A stretch of DNA of 18,959 nt from Gammaproteobacteria bacterium HGW-Gammaproteobacteria-14 (GCA_002840115.1 PGZG01000011.1:1-18959), one strand, 5' to 3'; positions 1 to 7,085 are shown, counted from the stretch's first letter. Notes: generated from the sequence alone by a model not told the origin. A program made the numbers and translations.

Positions 1-2
1 GC

Positions 3-605
3 GCCTCGGCTAAATACCTCGGCCTGCCTTCCGAAGAGGCTTTCAAGGGCAAGGGTGTCTCTGCCTGTGCCACCTGTGACGGCTTTTTCTATCGCGGCCA
101 AAAAGTAGCGGTTCTCGGCGGCGGCAACACCGCCGTTGAGGAAGCGTTGTATTTGTCGAATATTGCCAGCGAAGTGACTCTGGTACACCGTCGCGACAAG
201 CTGCGCGCCGAGAAAATCCTGCAGGACAAGCTCCTCTCCAAGGACAATATTACTGTGGCCTGGGATCACAGCCTGGATGAAGTGCTGGGTGATGACAGCG
301 GTGTCACCGGCATCCGCATTACCTCCACCAAAGATGGTAGCAACCGAGACCTCGACGTACAGGGCGTATTCGTTGCCATTGGTCATCAGCCCAATACCGG
401 GATTTTTGAAGGCCAGCTGGACATGAAAGACGGCTATATCAAAATCAAAAGCGGTATCGAAGGCAATGCTACCGCCACCAATATTGCCGGGGTATTCGCC
501 GCCGGCGATGTGGCCGACCACGTTTATCGCCAGGCCATTACCTCCGCTGGCGCGGGCTGCATGGCAGCTCTGGATGCCGAAAAGTATCTGGACAACCTGA
601 ACTAA
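3..605 (+). CDS. trxB: Thioredoxin reductase, C-terminal part (5' end outside window)
   Basis: TrxB is a cytoplasmic FAD enzyme that uses NADPH to reduce thioredoxin. The open frame already runs at base 3, so the gene starts upstream of the window. The visible part holds the redox-active CATC pair followed by DG. After it come a dinucleotide-binding GGGNTAVEEA motif and the NADPH-contacting HRRDKLRA segment. The FAD-binding end AAGDVADHVYRQ lies before the stop, followed by the usual ITSAGAGCMAALDAEKYL helix. The TAA stop lies 10 bases before aat. The order trxB-aat-bpt-infA is common in gammaproteobacteria. Nothing appears broken. Identification is by recall of family motifs and is secure. 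Confidence 0.96.
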   Translation, partial: ASAKYLGLPSEEAFKGKGVSACATCDGFFYRGQKVAVLGGGNTAVEEALYLSNIASEVTLVHRRDKLRAEKILQDKLLSKDNITVAWDHSLDEVLGDDSGVTGIRITSTKDGSNRDLDVQGVFVAIGHQPNTGIFEGQLDMKDGYIKIKSGIEGNATATNIAGVFAAGDVADHVYRQAITSAGAGCMAALDAEKYLDNLN

Positions 606-615
606 GGCGGCATCA

Positions 616-1323
616 TTGTCTGCCCTTACCTGGCTGGCGCCGGGGGACCCGTTTCCCCCGAGCCAGCAGGCGCTCGATGATCCTGATGGTTTACTCGCTG
701 CGGGTGGCGACCTTTCCTGCAGCACCCTGCTTGCGGCCTATCGACGTGGCATCTTCCCCTGGTATTCCGACGGCCAGCCCATTCTCTGGTGGACACCAGA
801 CCCCCGATTAGTGCTCTACCCTGATCGCTTCCATTGCTCCCGGCGTCTGCAACGCAAACTGCGTAGCAATCATTGGCGCTTTTCGCTGAATCAGAACTTT
901 GCCGACGTAATGGCCGCCTGTGCCGACACCCCGCGACATGGTCACACTGGCACCTGGATCACCCGCGAGATGCGAGCGGCTTACCAGCAGTTGCATACAC
1001 TGGGACATGCCCATTCATTGGAGGTATGGCGCGACGAGCGTTTGGTGGGAGGCATTTACGGGGTTCAGGTAGGACGAGTGTTTTTTGGTGAATCCATGTT
1101 CAGCCACGAAACCGACACATCCAAAGCCGCCATGGCAACCCTCTGTCGCCTTCACGAGCGACTGCAGTTTGATCTGCTTGACTGTCAGGTGGAAAGCGAG
1201 CATTTGTTGTCTTTGGGAGCGGAATCACTCCCTCGTGCGCGGTTTGAAGAGACGCTTGCCCTACTTACCGCATCACAGGCCCCGCCTTGGCCAAAATGGT
1301 CAGCGGATCAATGGGGGTTTTAA
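616..1323 (+). CDS. aat: Leucyl/phenylalanyl-tRNA--protein transferase
   Basis: Aat moves Leu or Phe from aminoacyl-tRNA onto proteins with N-terminal Lys or Arg, making them ClpS/ClpA substrates. The 235-aa product matches the family length (E. coli about 234). It carries the signature GLLAAGGDLS, then RRGIFPWYSDGQPILWWTPDPR. Further in are GTWITREM, the core EVWRDERLVGGIYGV and the segment FFGESMFS. I chose the TTG at 616 because GGCGG lies 5 bases before it and the N-terminus TWLAPGDPFPP then aligns with relatives; no better ATG precedes the conserved region. The stop overlaps the bpt start by one base, so the two are probably co-translated. The function is well established for the family. 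Confidence 0.95.
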   Translation: MSALTWLAPGDPFPPSQQALDDPDGLLAAGGDLSCSTLLAAYRRGIFPWYSDGQPILWWTPDPRLVLYPDRFHCSRRLQRKLRSNHWRFSLNQNFADVMAACADTPRHGHTGTWITREMRAAYQQLHTLGHAHSLEVWRDERLVGGIYGVQVGRVFFGESMFSHETDTSKAAMATLCRLHERLQFDLLDCQVESEHLLSLGAESLPRARFEETLALLTASQAPPWPKWSADQWGF

Positions 1324-2039
1324 TGAGCGACCTGTCCGAACTGCGATTCTTTCGCACCCCGGCACATCGCTGCAGTTATCTGGAAGACCGGGAAGCCATC
1401 ACCCTGTTTGTGGACCCGGCTACTCCGGTTAATGGTGCTGTTTACAGTGCCCTGTCCCGCCGCGGCTTCCGCCGCAGCGGCGATTTTTTGTACCGCCCCC
1501 ATTGTGATGGCTGCCAGGCCTGTATTGCGGTACGCATTCCCGTGGCCAGCTTCGATTGGCGCCGTCGCCACCGGCGGCTCATGCGTCGTAACGCAGACCT
1601 CACTGTGGAAATACGACCCGCACGCTTTGATCGTGAGCTGTACAACCTCTATGCCAGCTATATCGACAGCCGCCATGGCGACGGTGACATGTACCCTCCC
1701 TCCGAGGAACAGTTCACCGGCTTTTTAATCAGCCAGTGGAGCGACACCCGGTTTTACTGTTTTCGGGAGCGCGGCAGGCTGGTCGCCGTGGCCGTGGTCG
1801 ACCGGCTGGAAGACGGATTATCCGCGGTATACAGCTTTTATGACCCCCAACAAGCCCGGCGTGGCTTGGGCAATCTGGCTATTCTCTGGCAACTGGAGCG
1901 CTGTCGGCGCGAAGGCCTACCGTACCTGTATCTGGGTTACTGGGTCAGCGAGTGCCAGAAAATGGCCTACAAAAGCCAGTTTCAGCCCATGGAGCAACTG
2001 CGTAATAACCTCTGGCAACCCTTTCAGGCCTCCTCCTAG
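1323..2039 (+). CDS. bpt: Aspartate/glutamate leucyltransferase (Bpt/Ate family)
   Basis: Bpt is the bacterial relative of arginyl-tRNA-protein transferases. It attaches Leu to N-terminal Asp or Glu, again feeding the ClpS-ClpAP route. The 238-aa protein has the family Cys pattern (C17, then CDGCQAC at 61-67). It also has SRRGFRRSGDFLYRPHC, SRHGDGDMYPPS, VYSFYDP and the C-terminal LGYWVSECQKMAYKSQFQP signature. An in-frame TTG at 1287 would extend it by 12 residues, but ATG 1323 overlaps the aat stop (TAATG) and has a GGGGG run 5 bases upstream, so I place the start there. Leucyl versus arginyl specificity comes from family knowledge of the Bpt branch and is not visible directly. Confidence 0.94.
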   Translation: MSDLSELRFFRTPAHRCSYLEDREAITLFVDPATPVNGAVYSALSRRGFRRSGDFLYRPHCDGCQACIAVRIPVASFDWRRRHRRLMRRNADLTVEIRPARFDRELYNLYASYIDSRHGDGDMYPPSEEQFTGFLISQWSDTRFYCFRERGRLVAVAVVDRLEDGLSAVYSFYDPQQARRGLGNLAILWQLERCRREGLPYLYLGYWVSECQKMAYKSQFQPMEQLRNNLWQPFQASS

Positions 2040-2150
2040 CCAATTTCAGTCCTTTTGCTTTTTCAAGCCTTTTACTTTGCAGCCGTGGTCCAATTCGGGC
2101 AGAATTGCGCCTTCGATTTTGGCGGTCAACCGCGAAGGGCTTTTAATTGC

Positions 2151-2369
2151 ATGGCGAAAGAAGAGCAGATTGAACTCGAAGGCACGGTTATTGATACCCT
2201 GCCCAACACCATGTTCCGGGTAAAACTGGACAATGGTCACGTGCTGATTGCACATATTTCCGGGAAAATGCGCAAACACTATATCCGCATTTTGACCGGT
2301 GACCGGGTGAAAGTGGAAATGTCGCCCTACGACCTGACTAAGGGCCGCATCACCTTCCGCATGAAATAA
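2151..2369 (+). CDS. infA: Translation initiation factor IF-1
   Basis: IF-1 binds the A site of the 30S subunit during initiation, together with IF-2 and IF-3. The 72-aa product is the standard length and almost wholly the S1-type OB fold: MAKEEQIELEGTVIDTLPN, then HVLIAHISGKMRKHYIRI and a GDRVKVEMSPYDLTKGRI end. The frame stays open 96 bases upstream of this ATG, but those residues resemble no IF-1 N-terminus. A purine-rich GAAGGG lies 11 bases before the ATG, a somewhat long spacing. A weak promoter-like pair (TTGCAG 2077-2082, CAGAAT 2100-2105, 17 bp apart) could give infA its own transcript. The gene converges on clpA across a strong hairpin. Confidence 0.97.
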   Translation: MAKEEQIELEGTVIDTLPNTMFRVKLDNGHVLIAHISGKMRKHYIRILTGDRVKVEMSPYDLTKGRITFRMK

Positions 2370-2438
2370 TCAGTATGGAATAGGAGTCTCTGCTGCTTCT
2401 CAGTCAGCGGCCTCGCTGCAAGATAAAACCTCTCAAAG

Positions 2439-2489
2439 AAAGCCCCATAAAAAATGCCCGGCAGACCGGGCATTTTTTATGGGGCTTTT
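2439..2489. terminator. Perfect 23-bp bidirectional terminator between infA and clpA
   Basis: Bases 2439-2461 pair without mismatch to 2466-2488 around a CAGA loop. The centre is GCCCGG/CCGGGC. It is flanked by an A6 tract on the left and a T6 tract on the right, themselves followed by GCCCC/GGGGC. Each strand therefore reads as a GC stem followed by a T run, and the whole can also fold as one longer stem. It lies 70 bases after the infA stop and 59 bases beyond the clpA stop, which are convergent. Confidence 0.92.
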
Positions 2490-2546
2490 AAGTGCCCGTG
2501 CTTGAGTATAGCGCCAGCTTGAACGTACCGACTTGAACTTATTCCC

Positions 2547-4820
2547 TCAAGCCGGCGCCACCGCTTTACCGCTTACCGTCAGCTGCAGCTTGTCATCAAC
2601 CACGACCACACTGACACGACCCCCTGCTTCCGACAGCTCACCAAACAGCAGCTTTTCTGCCAATGGCTTTTTCAGTTGCTCCTGAATCAAGCGCGCCATT
2701 GGCCTGGCTCCCATGGCAATATCGTAGCCGTGCTCTGCCAACCATGCTCTGGCGTCGGGCTGCACATCCAGCACCACACTGCGCTCGTCCAGTTGCGCCT
2801 GCAACTCCACCAGAAACTTGTCCACCACACTGAGAATGGTTTCCGGTGTCAGCGGTTTGAACTGGATAATAGAGTCCAGTCGGTTGCGGAACTCCGGCGT
2901 GAACATTTTCTTCAACGCCTCCATACCGTCGGTGCTGTGATCTTGCCGGGTAAAGCCAATGGAACTACGACTAATTGCCTCGGCGCCAGCGTTAGTCGTC
3001 ATGATCAGAATTACATTGCGGAAATCCGCCTTGCGGCCGTTATTATCGGTCAGGGATGCATGATCCATTACCTGCAATAACAAGTTAAAGACCTCCGGGT
3101 GGGCCTTTTCGATTTCATCGAGCAGCAGCACACAATGCGGCGTTTTTGTCACCGCCTCTGTGAGCAAACCGCCCTGATCGAACCCCACATATCCCGGTGG
3201 TGCACCAATCAAACGACTAACCGTGTGGCGCTCCATATATTCCGACATATCAAAGCGAATCAACTCAACACCTAACGCGCGAGCCAACTGTCGACTGACT
3301 TCGGTTTTACCAACACCGGTTGGGCCCGCAAACATAAAGCAGCCCACTGGCTTGTCTGCCGACTTCAAACCAGCACGGGATAATTTAATCGCCGCCGCCA
3401 TAGCTTCAATCGCATCATTCTGCCCGAACACGGTCATTTTCAGATCGCGTTCCAGATTGCGCAGCAACTCCTTATCGGATGCAGACACCGACTTCGGTGG
3501 AATACGGGCGATCTTGGCAACCATTTCCTCGACGTCAGTCACATCCACAATACCGGTGCGCTGCCCCTCGGGACGCAATCGCTGCCAGGCGCCCACCTCA
3601 TCAATCACATCAATGGCCTTGTCCGGCAAATAACGATCATTGATATAACGGGCAGAAAGCTCCGACGCTGCTTTCAATGCGCCGTCGGTGTATTCCACCT
3701 GATGATGTTCTTCAAAACGTTTCTTCAGGCCGCGGAGAATACCCACGGTTTCATCAACCGTCGGCTCAACCACATCAATTTTCTGGAAGCGACGTGCCAA
3801 CGCACGATCTTTTTCGAAAATGCCACGGTACTCCTGAAAGGTGGTTGACCCCATGCACTTGAGGTCACCAGAAGCCAACGCAGGCTTCAGCAGATTGGAG
3901 GCATCCATAACGCCACCGGAAGCTGCCCCAGCACCGATTATTGTATGGATCTCATCAATAAACAGAATAGCGTTATCCTGCTTCTTCAGCTCATTGAGCA
4001 ATGCCTTAAGGCGCTTTTCAAAATCGCCCCGGTATTTAGTGCCCGCCAACAGCGCGCCCATATCCAGAGAATAGACCACCGCATCCTCAAGGGGTTGCGG
4101 CACCTTGCCCTCAACAATCATCCAGGCCAAGCCTTCAGCAATAGCGGTCTTGCCGACGCCGGGCTCGCCGACCAGCAGCGGATTATTTTTGCGTCGTCGG
4201 CAAAGAATTTGTGCTGCTCGCTCAATTTCAAAGGCACGGCCAATCAACGGATCGATACGACCAGCAGCGGCCTGAACATTCAGATTGGAGGCATAACTAT
4301 CGAGTGCGCTGCCAGTGTTACTCTCGGCACCCTCTTCACCAGACTGCTCACTATCCAGAGATTGGGCGCCCTCATCGCCATCGCTGATTTTGGAAATACC
4401 ATGGGAAATATAATTCACCACATCAAGGCGATGAATGTTCTGGGTGGCCAAAAAATATACAGCCTGGCTCTCCTGCTCGCTAAAAATGGCCACTAGCACA
4501 TTAGCGCCTGTCACTTCTCGCTTGCCCGATGACTGCACATGAAAAACCGCACGCTGCAGCACACGCTGGAAACCCAATGTCGGCTGGGTATCACGATCAG
4601 GGTCATCTTCAGGAATTAATGGTGTGGTGTCGTCAATAAACTGCGATACCGAAGCCCGCAACTCATCAACATCGGCGCCGCACGCCGTTAGCACTTCCAC
4701 CGCAGAATCATTATCGAATAACGCCAGCAAAAGGTGTTCTACCGTCATAAATTCATGGCGATGACTGCGCGCATGACGGAAGGCCTCATTCAGGGTCATT
4801 TCCAGTTCTTTGCTCAGCAT
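2547..4820 (-). CDS. clpA: ATP-dependent Clp protease ATP-binding subunit ClpA
   Basis: ClpA is the hexameric AAA+ unfoldase that threads substrates into ClpP. With ClpS it degrades N-degron proteins. The 757-aa protein is full length (E. coli 758). It has an N-domain (1-140) and an acidic Ser/Glu-rich linker (about 145-175). The first AAA+ module has Walker A GEPGVGKT 218-225 and Walker B ILFIDE 285-290. The second has Walker A GPTGVGKT 499-506 and Walker B VLLLDE 564-569. The ClpP-docking tripeptide is IGF at 621-623, where E. coli ClpA has IGL; I recall pseudomonads also using IGF. ATG 4820 has GAGG 7 bases upstream on the minus strand. It lies 216 bases downstream of clpS, a long gap filled with repeats. 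No clpP is in the window. Confidence 0.98.
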   Translation of the reverse strand: MLSKELEMTLNEAFRHARSHRHEFMTVEHLLLALFDNDSAVEVLTACGADVDELRASVSQFIDDTTPLIPEDDPDRDTQPTLGFQRVLQRAVFHVQSSGKREVTGANVLVAIFSEQESQAVYFLATQNIHRLDVVNYISHGISKISDGDEGAQSLDSEQSGEEGAESNTGSALDSYASNLNVQAAAGRIDPLIGRAFEIERAAQILCRRRKNNPLLVGEPGVGKTAIAEGLAWMIVEGKVPQPLEDAVVYSLDMGALLAGTKYRGDFEKRLKALLNELKKQDNAILFIDEIHTIIGAGAASGGVMDASNLLKPALASGDLKCMGSTTFQEYRGIFEKDRALARRFQKIDVVEPTVDETVGILRGLKKRFEEHHQVEYTDGALKAASELSARYINDRYLPDKAIDVIDEVGAWQRLRPEGQRTGIVDVTDVEEMVAKIARIPPKSVSASDKELLRNLERDLKMTVFGQNDAIEAMAAAIKLSRAGLKSADKPVGCFMFAGPTGVGKTEVSRQLARALGVELIRFDMSEYMERHTVSRLIGAPPGYVGFDQGGLLTEAVTKTPHCVLLLDEIEKAHPEVFNLLLQVMDHASLTDNNGRKADFRNVILIMTTNAGAEAISRSSIGFTRQDHSTDGMEALKKMFTPEFRNRLDSIIQFKPLTPETILSVVDKFLVELQAQLDERSVVLDVQPDARAWLAEHGYDIAMGARPMARLIQEQLKKPLAEKLLFGELSEAGGRVSVVVVDDKLQLTVSGKAVAPA

Positions 4821-4870
4821 GATGACACCTCTAATGGCCGCTCAGTAATTGCCTCGGTTTCAGACCTCCA

Positions 4871-4967
4871 TGCCTGACACTTCGTTCCTGCCTGACGCCA
4901 TGTTCCGGCGATGCCCTTATGTTCCGATCCCATCCTTATGTTCTTTCACTATATGTTCTAGCACTAT
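4871..4967. repeat. Degenerate tandem array in the clpS-clpA spacer
   Basis: Two 18-base units (4871-4888, 4889-4906) share TGCCTGAC at the start and GTTCC at the end, 14 of 18 bases. The element ATGTTC then recurs at 4900, 4919, 4938 and 4953, with steps of 19, 19 and 15. The last two form tandem 15-mers, ATGTTCTTTCACTAT and ATGTTCTAGCACTAT, differing at two positions. Read on the clpA coding strand these are GAACAT boxes. A TATAGT hexamer inside the array (4948-4953, minus strand) could be a -10 for clpA, without a good -35. The function is unknown: operator cluster, promoter or decayed slippage repeat. Confidence 0.7.
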
Positions 4968-5036
4968 CTGCGGCACTCTTGCCAGCGTTACCACCACTTG
5001 CTTCTACACTGGCCCTCATTTCAGGCAAAGTCGCCG

Positions 5037-5399
5037 TCAGGCAATTTCTACCTGACACATCAATGGGTGTTGGTGCTGCCGAGCGTAGTCCATCACTTGA
5101 TCCGCCCGAGTCTCCGCCACATCACGGGTATAAGTACCACAGACTGCCCTGCCTTCGGTGTGAACGGTGAGCATAATCCGTGTCGCCTGCTCCCGATTCA
5201 TGCCAAAGAATAACTCCAGCACTTCCACGACGAACTCCATCGGGGTGAAATCGTCGTTCATCATCAATACTTTATACATGGCCGGGGGCTTGAGTTTCGG
5301 TCGCGCCTCCTCCACCACCAGGCCGTCATGCCGTTGCGGTGAGTCGGGACGTCCGTCTGACAAACGAATATCCATGGGCCGGTATGCAATTTGCTTCAT
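5037..5399 (-). CDS. clpS: ATP-dependent Clp protease adaptor ClpS
   Basis: ClpS binds primary destabilising N-terminal residues (Leu, Phe, Tyr, Trp) and hands the proteins to the ClpA N-domain. The 120-aa protein has a loose N-terminal extension (1-40) and then the adaptor core MYKVLMMNDDFTPMEFVVEVL. N48, D49 and D50 and H80 (in LTVHTEGRAVCG) match the N-degron pocket residues of the family. The end DVAETRADQVMDYARQHQHPL is also typical. ATG 5399 is the most upstream; a second in-frame ATG lies 8 codons in. AAAGA lies about 6 bases before the first, a weak ribosome site. It precedes clpA on the same strand, after a 216-base spacer. Confidence is high. Confidence 0.96.
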   Translation of the reverse strand: MKQIAYRPMDIRLSDGRPDSPQRHDGLVVEEARPKLKPPAMYKVLMMNDDFTPMEFVVEVLELFFGMNREQATRIMLTVHTEGRAVCGTYTRDVAETRADQVMDYARQHQHPLMCQVEIA

Positions 5400-5489
5400 A
5401 GCTATCTTTATTCCCTTGTACTGCGCTGGCCATCGAAGAGCAATAGTGTGCGGCTGCGCACGGCGAGCCTGATTCAGTAGCGGCGGGGG

Positions 5490-5516
5490 TTGACACCCTT
5501 GCCCGCTGGTTAAAAG
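5490..5516 (+). promoter_or_regulatory. Possible sigma-70 promoter upstream of cspD
   Basis: A perfect TTGACA (5490-5495) is followed after 15 bases by TAAAAG (5511-5516), matching four of six -10 bases. At 17 bases the -10 would be AAAGAT, three of six. The spacing or -10 is therefore imperfect and activity may need help. A transcript from here would have a leader of roughly 200 bases before the cspD ATG. The call rests on the hexamer alone. Confidence 0.3.
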
Positions 5517-5517
5517 A

Positions 5518-5546
5518 TGTACGACTAGCGTGTAGGCGCTCGTACA
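5518..5546. promoter_or_regulatory. Inverted repeat TGTACGA-N15-TCGTACA, possible operator
   Basis: Bases 5518-5524 are exactly complementary to 5540-5546 with 15 bases between, so arm centres are 22 bp apart, about two helical turns. GTAC also recurs at 5548 and as the palindrome TGTACA at 5565-5570. The repeat begins just past the candidate -10 of the TTGACA promoter, a place where a repressor could act. No known operator is recognised. Confidence 0.4.
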
Positions 5547-5721
5547 CGTACCACAGTAGCTATATGTACAAGCACTAGTTTACACCAGCATCGTGATGCA
5601 TTGGTGAGTCCGGCAAAGTTAACCTCTAACCCGGCTCCGGGCCGGATCAAAGCTCCAGATACGACAGCGCAGGTGTAAGACCGGGAAAACAAGAATAAAC
5701 CAGGGATGACAGGGGAAGAAA

Positions 5722-5967
5722 ATGGCAACAGGCAAGGTAAAGTGGTTTAACAACGCCAAAGGTTATGGTTTTATTCGTCCGGATCAAGGTGGCGACGACC
5801 TGTTTGTGCATCATTCCTACATACAGATGGATGGCTACCGCAGTCTCAAGGCCGGGCAGCCTGTAGAGTACGAACTACAGCCCGCCGACAAGGGCTACCA
5901 TGCGGTAAACCTCAAGCCCACGGGGGATGGCGAGGCCCAGCCCGATAACGACCCGGCATCCGCCTGA
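5722..5967 (+). CDS. cspD: Cold-shock domain protein, CspD-like
   Basis: This is an 81-aa single cold-shock domain protein that binds single-stranded nucleic acid. It starts MATGKVKWFNNAKGYGFI, containing RNP1 (KGYGFI). RNP2 is DLFVHH, then YIQMDGYRSLKAGQPVEY. The IQMDGYRSLKAGQ stretch and the non-canonical acidic tail (GDGEAQPDNDPASA) fit the CspD group, which in E. coli inhibits replication in stationary phase, better than the cold-induced CspA group. AGGGGA lies 5 bases before the ATG. It sits divergent to clpS as in E. coli and pseudomonads. The E. coli role may not transfer to this species. Confidence 0.93.
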   Translation: MATGKVKWFNNAKGYGFIRPDQGGDDLFVHHSYIQMDGYRSLKAGQPVEYELQPADKGYHAVNLKPTGDGEAQPDNDPASA

Positions 5968-6031
5968 TATATTTAGCCTCTGTCTGATCTTTTCAGTGCC
6001 TTGCCCGGCAAGCAATCACTGAGTTACCGTT

Positions 6032-6056
6032 ATTGCAGCGGTCTGCAATGCATTTT
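6032..6056 (+). terminator. Weak hairpin between cspD and rluE, possible attenuating terminator
   Basis: ATTGCAG (6032-6038) pairs exactly with CTGCAAT (6043-6049) around a CGGT loop, followed by GCATTTTC. The T run is only four bases and the stem is AT-rich, so termination would be partial at best. An outer pair, TCTGTCTGATC (5979-5989) with GATCGGACAGA (6058-6068), closes around it with a single G-T wobble. The whole cspD-rluE spacer could therefore fold as one structure in the RNA. Confidence 0.35.
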
Positions 6057-6076
6057 CGATCGGACAGAGCGCTTTT

Positions 6077-6700
6077 ATGGCCAGACTACTATTGCTGAAT
6101 AAGCCCTATCAGGTGCTCTCCCAGTTCACCGATGCAGATGGAAGAAACACTCTTGCCTCGTTAATTCCTGTGCCGGAGGTTCGCCCTGCGGGCCGCCTCG
6201 ACTACGACTCAGAAGGACTATTACTTCTGACAGATCACGGTCCACTGCAAGCGCGCATTGCTGAGCCACGCCACAAACTGCCGAAAACCTATCTGGTACA
6301 GGTAGAAGGCGCCATTTCGGAAGACGCCATGGCACGGCTTCGACGGGGCGTAACACTGAAGGATGGCCCAACCCGGCCGGCCATCGTTGAGGCTATTGAG
6401 GCTCCCGCACTGTGGCCTCGGCACCCTCCCATTCGCGAACGTAAACAAGTCCCCGACCACTGGCTACGAATCACCATTACAGAAGGACGTAACCGACAAG
6501 TGCGGCGCATGACGGCCTCCGTGGGCTTGCCAACTCTGCGACTGGTGCGCTGGCAAATTGGTGACTGGTCCCTGGAGGGACTCGCGCCAGGAGAATGGCG
6601 CGAACTGGAAGTTACTGTTCCCGAGACTGACTCCAACGGGCCGCCGCGTCGCGGTCGGTCTGCTTCATCTCCACCCAAACGCCCTCCCCGGCGGCGTTGA
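6077..6700 (+). CDS. rluE: 23S rRNA pseudouridine(2457) synthase RluE
   Basis: This is an RsuA-family pseudouridine synthase without an S4 domain. It most resembles E. coli RluE, which modifies U2457 of 23S rRNA. The 207-aa protein shows LLLNKPYQVLSQFTDADGR at the start and the catalytic motif AGRLDYDSEGLLLLT, with Asp42 as the nucleophile. It also has RHKLPKTYLVQVEG, the RluE-like insert WPRHPPIRERK and EGRNRQVRRMTASVGLPTLRL. The family domain ends around WRELEV (residue 178). A 28-residue Pro/Arg/Ser tail follows, coded entirely opposite the moaE 3' end (6612-6700). The ribosome site before ATG 6077 is weak. It follows cspD by 109 bases on the same strand. Confidence 0.92.
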   Translation: MARLLLLNKPYQVLSQFTDADGRNTLASLIPVPEVRPAGRLDYDSEGLLLLTDHGPLQARIAEPRHKLPKTYLVQVEGAISEDAMARLRRGVTLKDGPTRPAIVEAIEAPALWPRHPPIRERKQVPDHWLRITITEGRNRQVRRMTASVGLPTLRLVRWQIGDWSLEGLAPGEWRELEVTVPETDSNGPPRRGRSASSPPKRPPRRR

Positions 6701-7082
6701 TTTCTTTTTTCCAGAACGGCGCTTGGGTTTTCAGATAATCCATCACAAACGCGCAGGCATCAAACGCCACCCGACGATGCTCGGCGGTCACCGCCACACG
6801 CACAATAAGTTCGCCCACGCCCACCCAACCAACGCGATGAAAAACCTGGATGTCTGTTACCGGCCAACGCCGGGTCGCCTGCTCCGCAATGGCTTCGATG
6901 GAGCGCTCTGTCATGGCCGGATAATGTTCAATTTCCAATGCCACCACCCGGCCATTCTCGGAACGCACACGGCCCTCAAAAATCACCAGAGCTCCATCTC
7001 CGGAGTCTGACTCCAGAGACGGCTCTGTGAGAGACAACGATGTGAGAGATAACGGCATTTCACTAATCTGTACCTGAATCAA
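6612..7082 (-). CDS. moaE: Molybdopterin synthase catalytic subunit MoaE
   Basis: MoaE, as a heterotetramer with MoaD, converts cyclic pyranopterin monophosphate to molybdopterin. The 156-aa protein contains ALVIFEGRVR, LEIEHYPAMTERSI and FHRVGWVGVGELIVRVAV. The active-site MDYLKTQAPFWKKE carries K118 and K125. The end WVEMKQTDRDAAARW is typical of the family. I take the TTG at 7082 as start because GGAGG lies 7 bases upstream, inside the end of moaD. The next in-frame ATG would remove eight residues and has no such site. The stop lies only 3 bases beyond the moaD stop-to-start junction. The 3' end overlaps rluE by 89 bases on the opposite strand. Confidence 0.93.
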   Translation of the reverse strand: MIQVQISEMPLSLTSLSLTEPSLESDSGDGALVIFEGRVRSENGRVVALEIEHYPAMTERSIEAIAEQATRRWPVTDIQVFHRVGWVGVGELIVRVAVTAEHRRVAFDACAFVMDYLKTQAPFWKKEINAAGEGVWVEMKQTDRDAAARWSQSREQ

Positions 7083-7085
7083 CGC

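Larger units (their letters stand above)
5400..5721. other. 322-bp divergent intergenic region between clpS and cspD
   Basis: No convincing gene lies here. Reading frames crossing it have no start or composition that I trust. It must hold the clpS promoter (minus) and the cspD promoter (plus). I see a consensus -35 TTGACA at 5490-5495, an inverted repeat at 5518-5546, further GTAC-containing motifs, and small GC hairpins at 5448-5461 and 5631-5645. The 200-base stretch from the TTGACA to the cspD ATG would make a long 5' leader if that promoter is used. Confidence 0.6.

Noticed and set aside
2055..2150. 32-residue N-terminal extension of IF-1
   Set aside because: IF-1 is always about 72 residues starting MAKE; the extension resembles nothing in the family.
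3945..4496. 183-aa reading frame on the plus strand opposite clpA
   Set aside because: Antisense to intact, well conserved clpA; no family features.
5415..5443. TTGCTC-N17-TACAAG as clpS promoter on the minus strand
   Set aside because: It would leave a leader of under 10 bases with no room for a ribosome site, and both hexamers are poor.
5525..5728. 67-aa minus-strand frame across the cspD leader and start
   Set aside because: No homology recognised and it overlaps the cspD start; the region is better explained as regulatory DNA.
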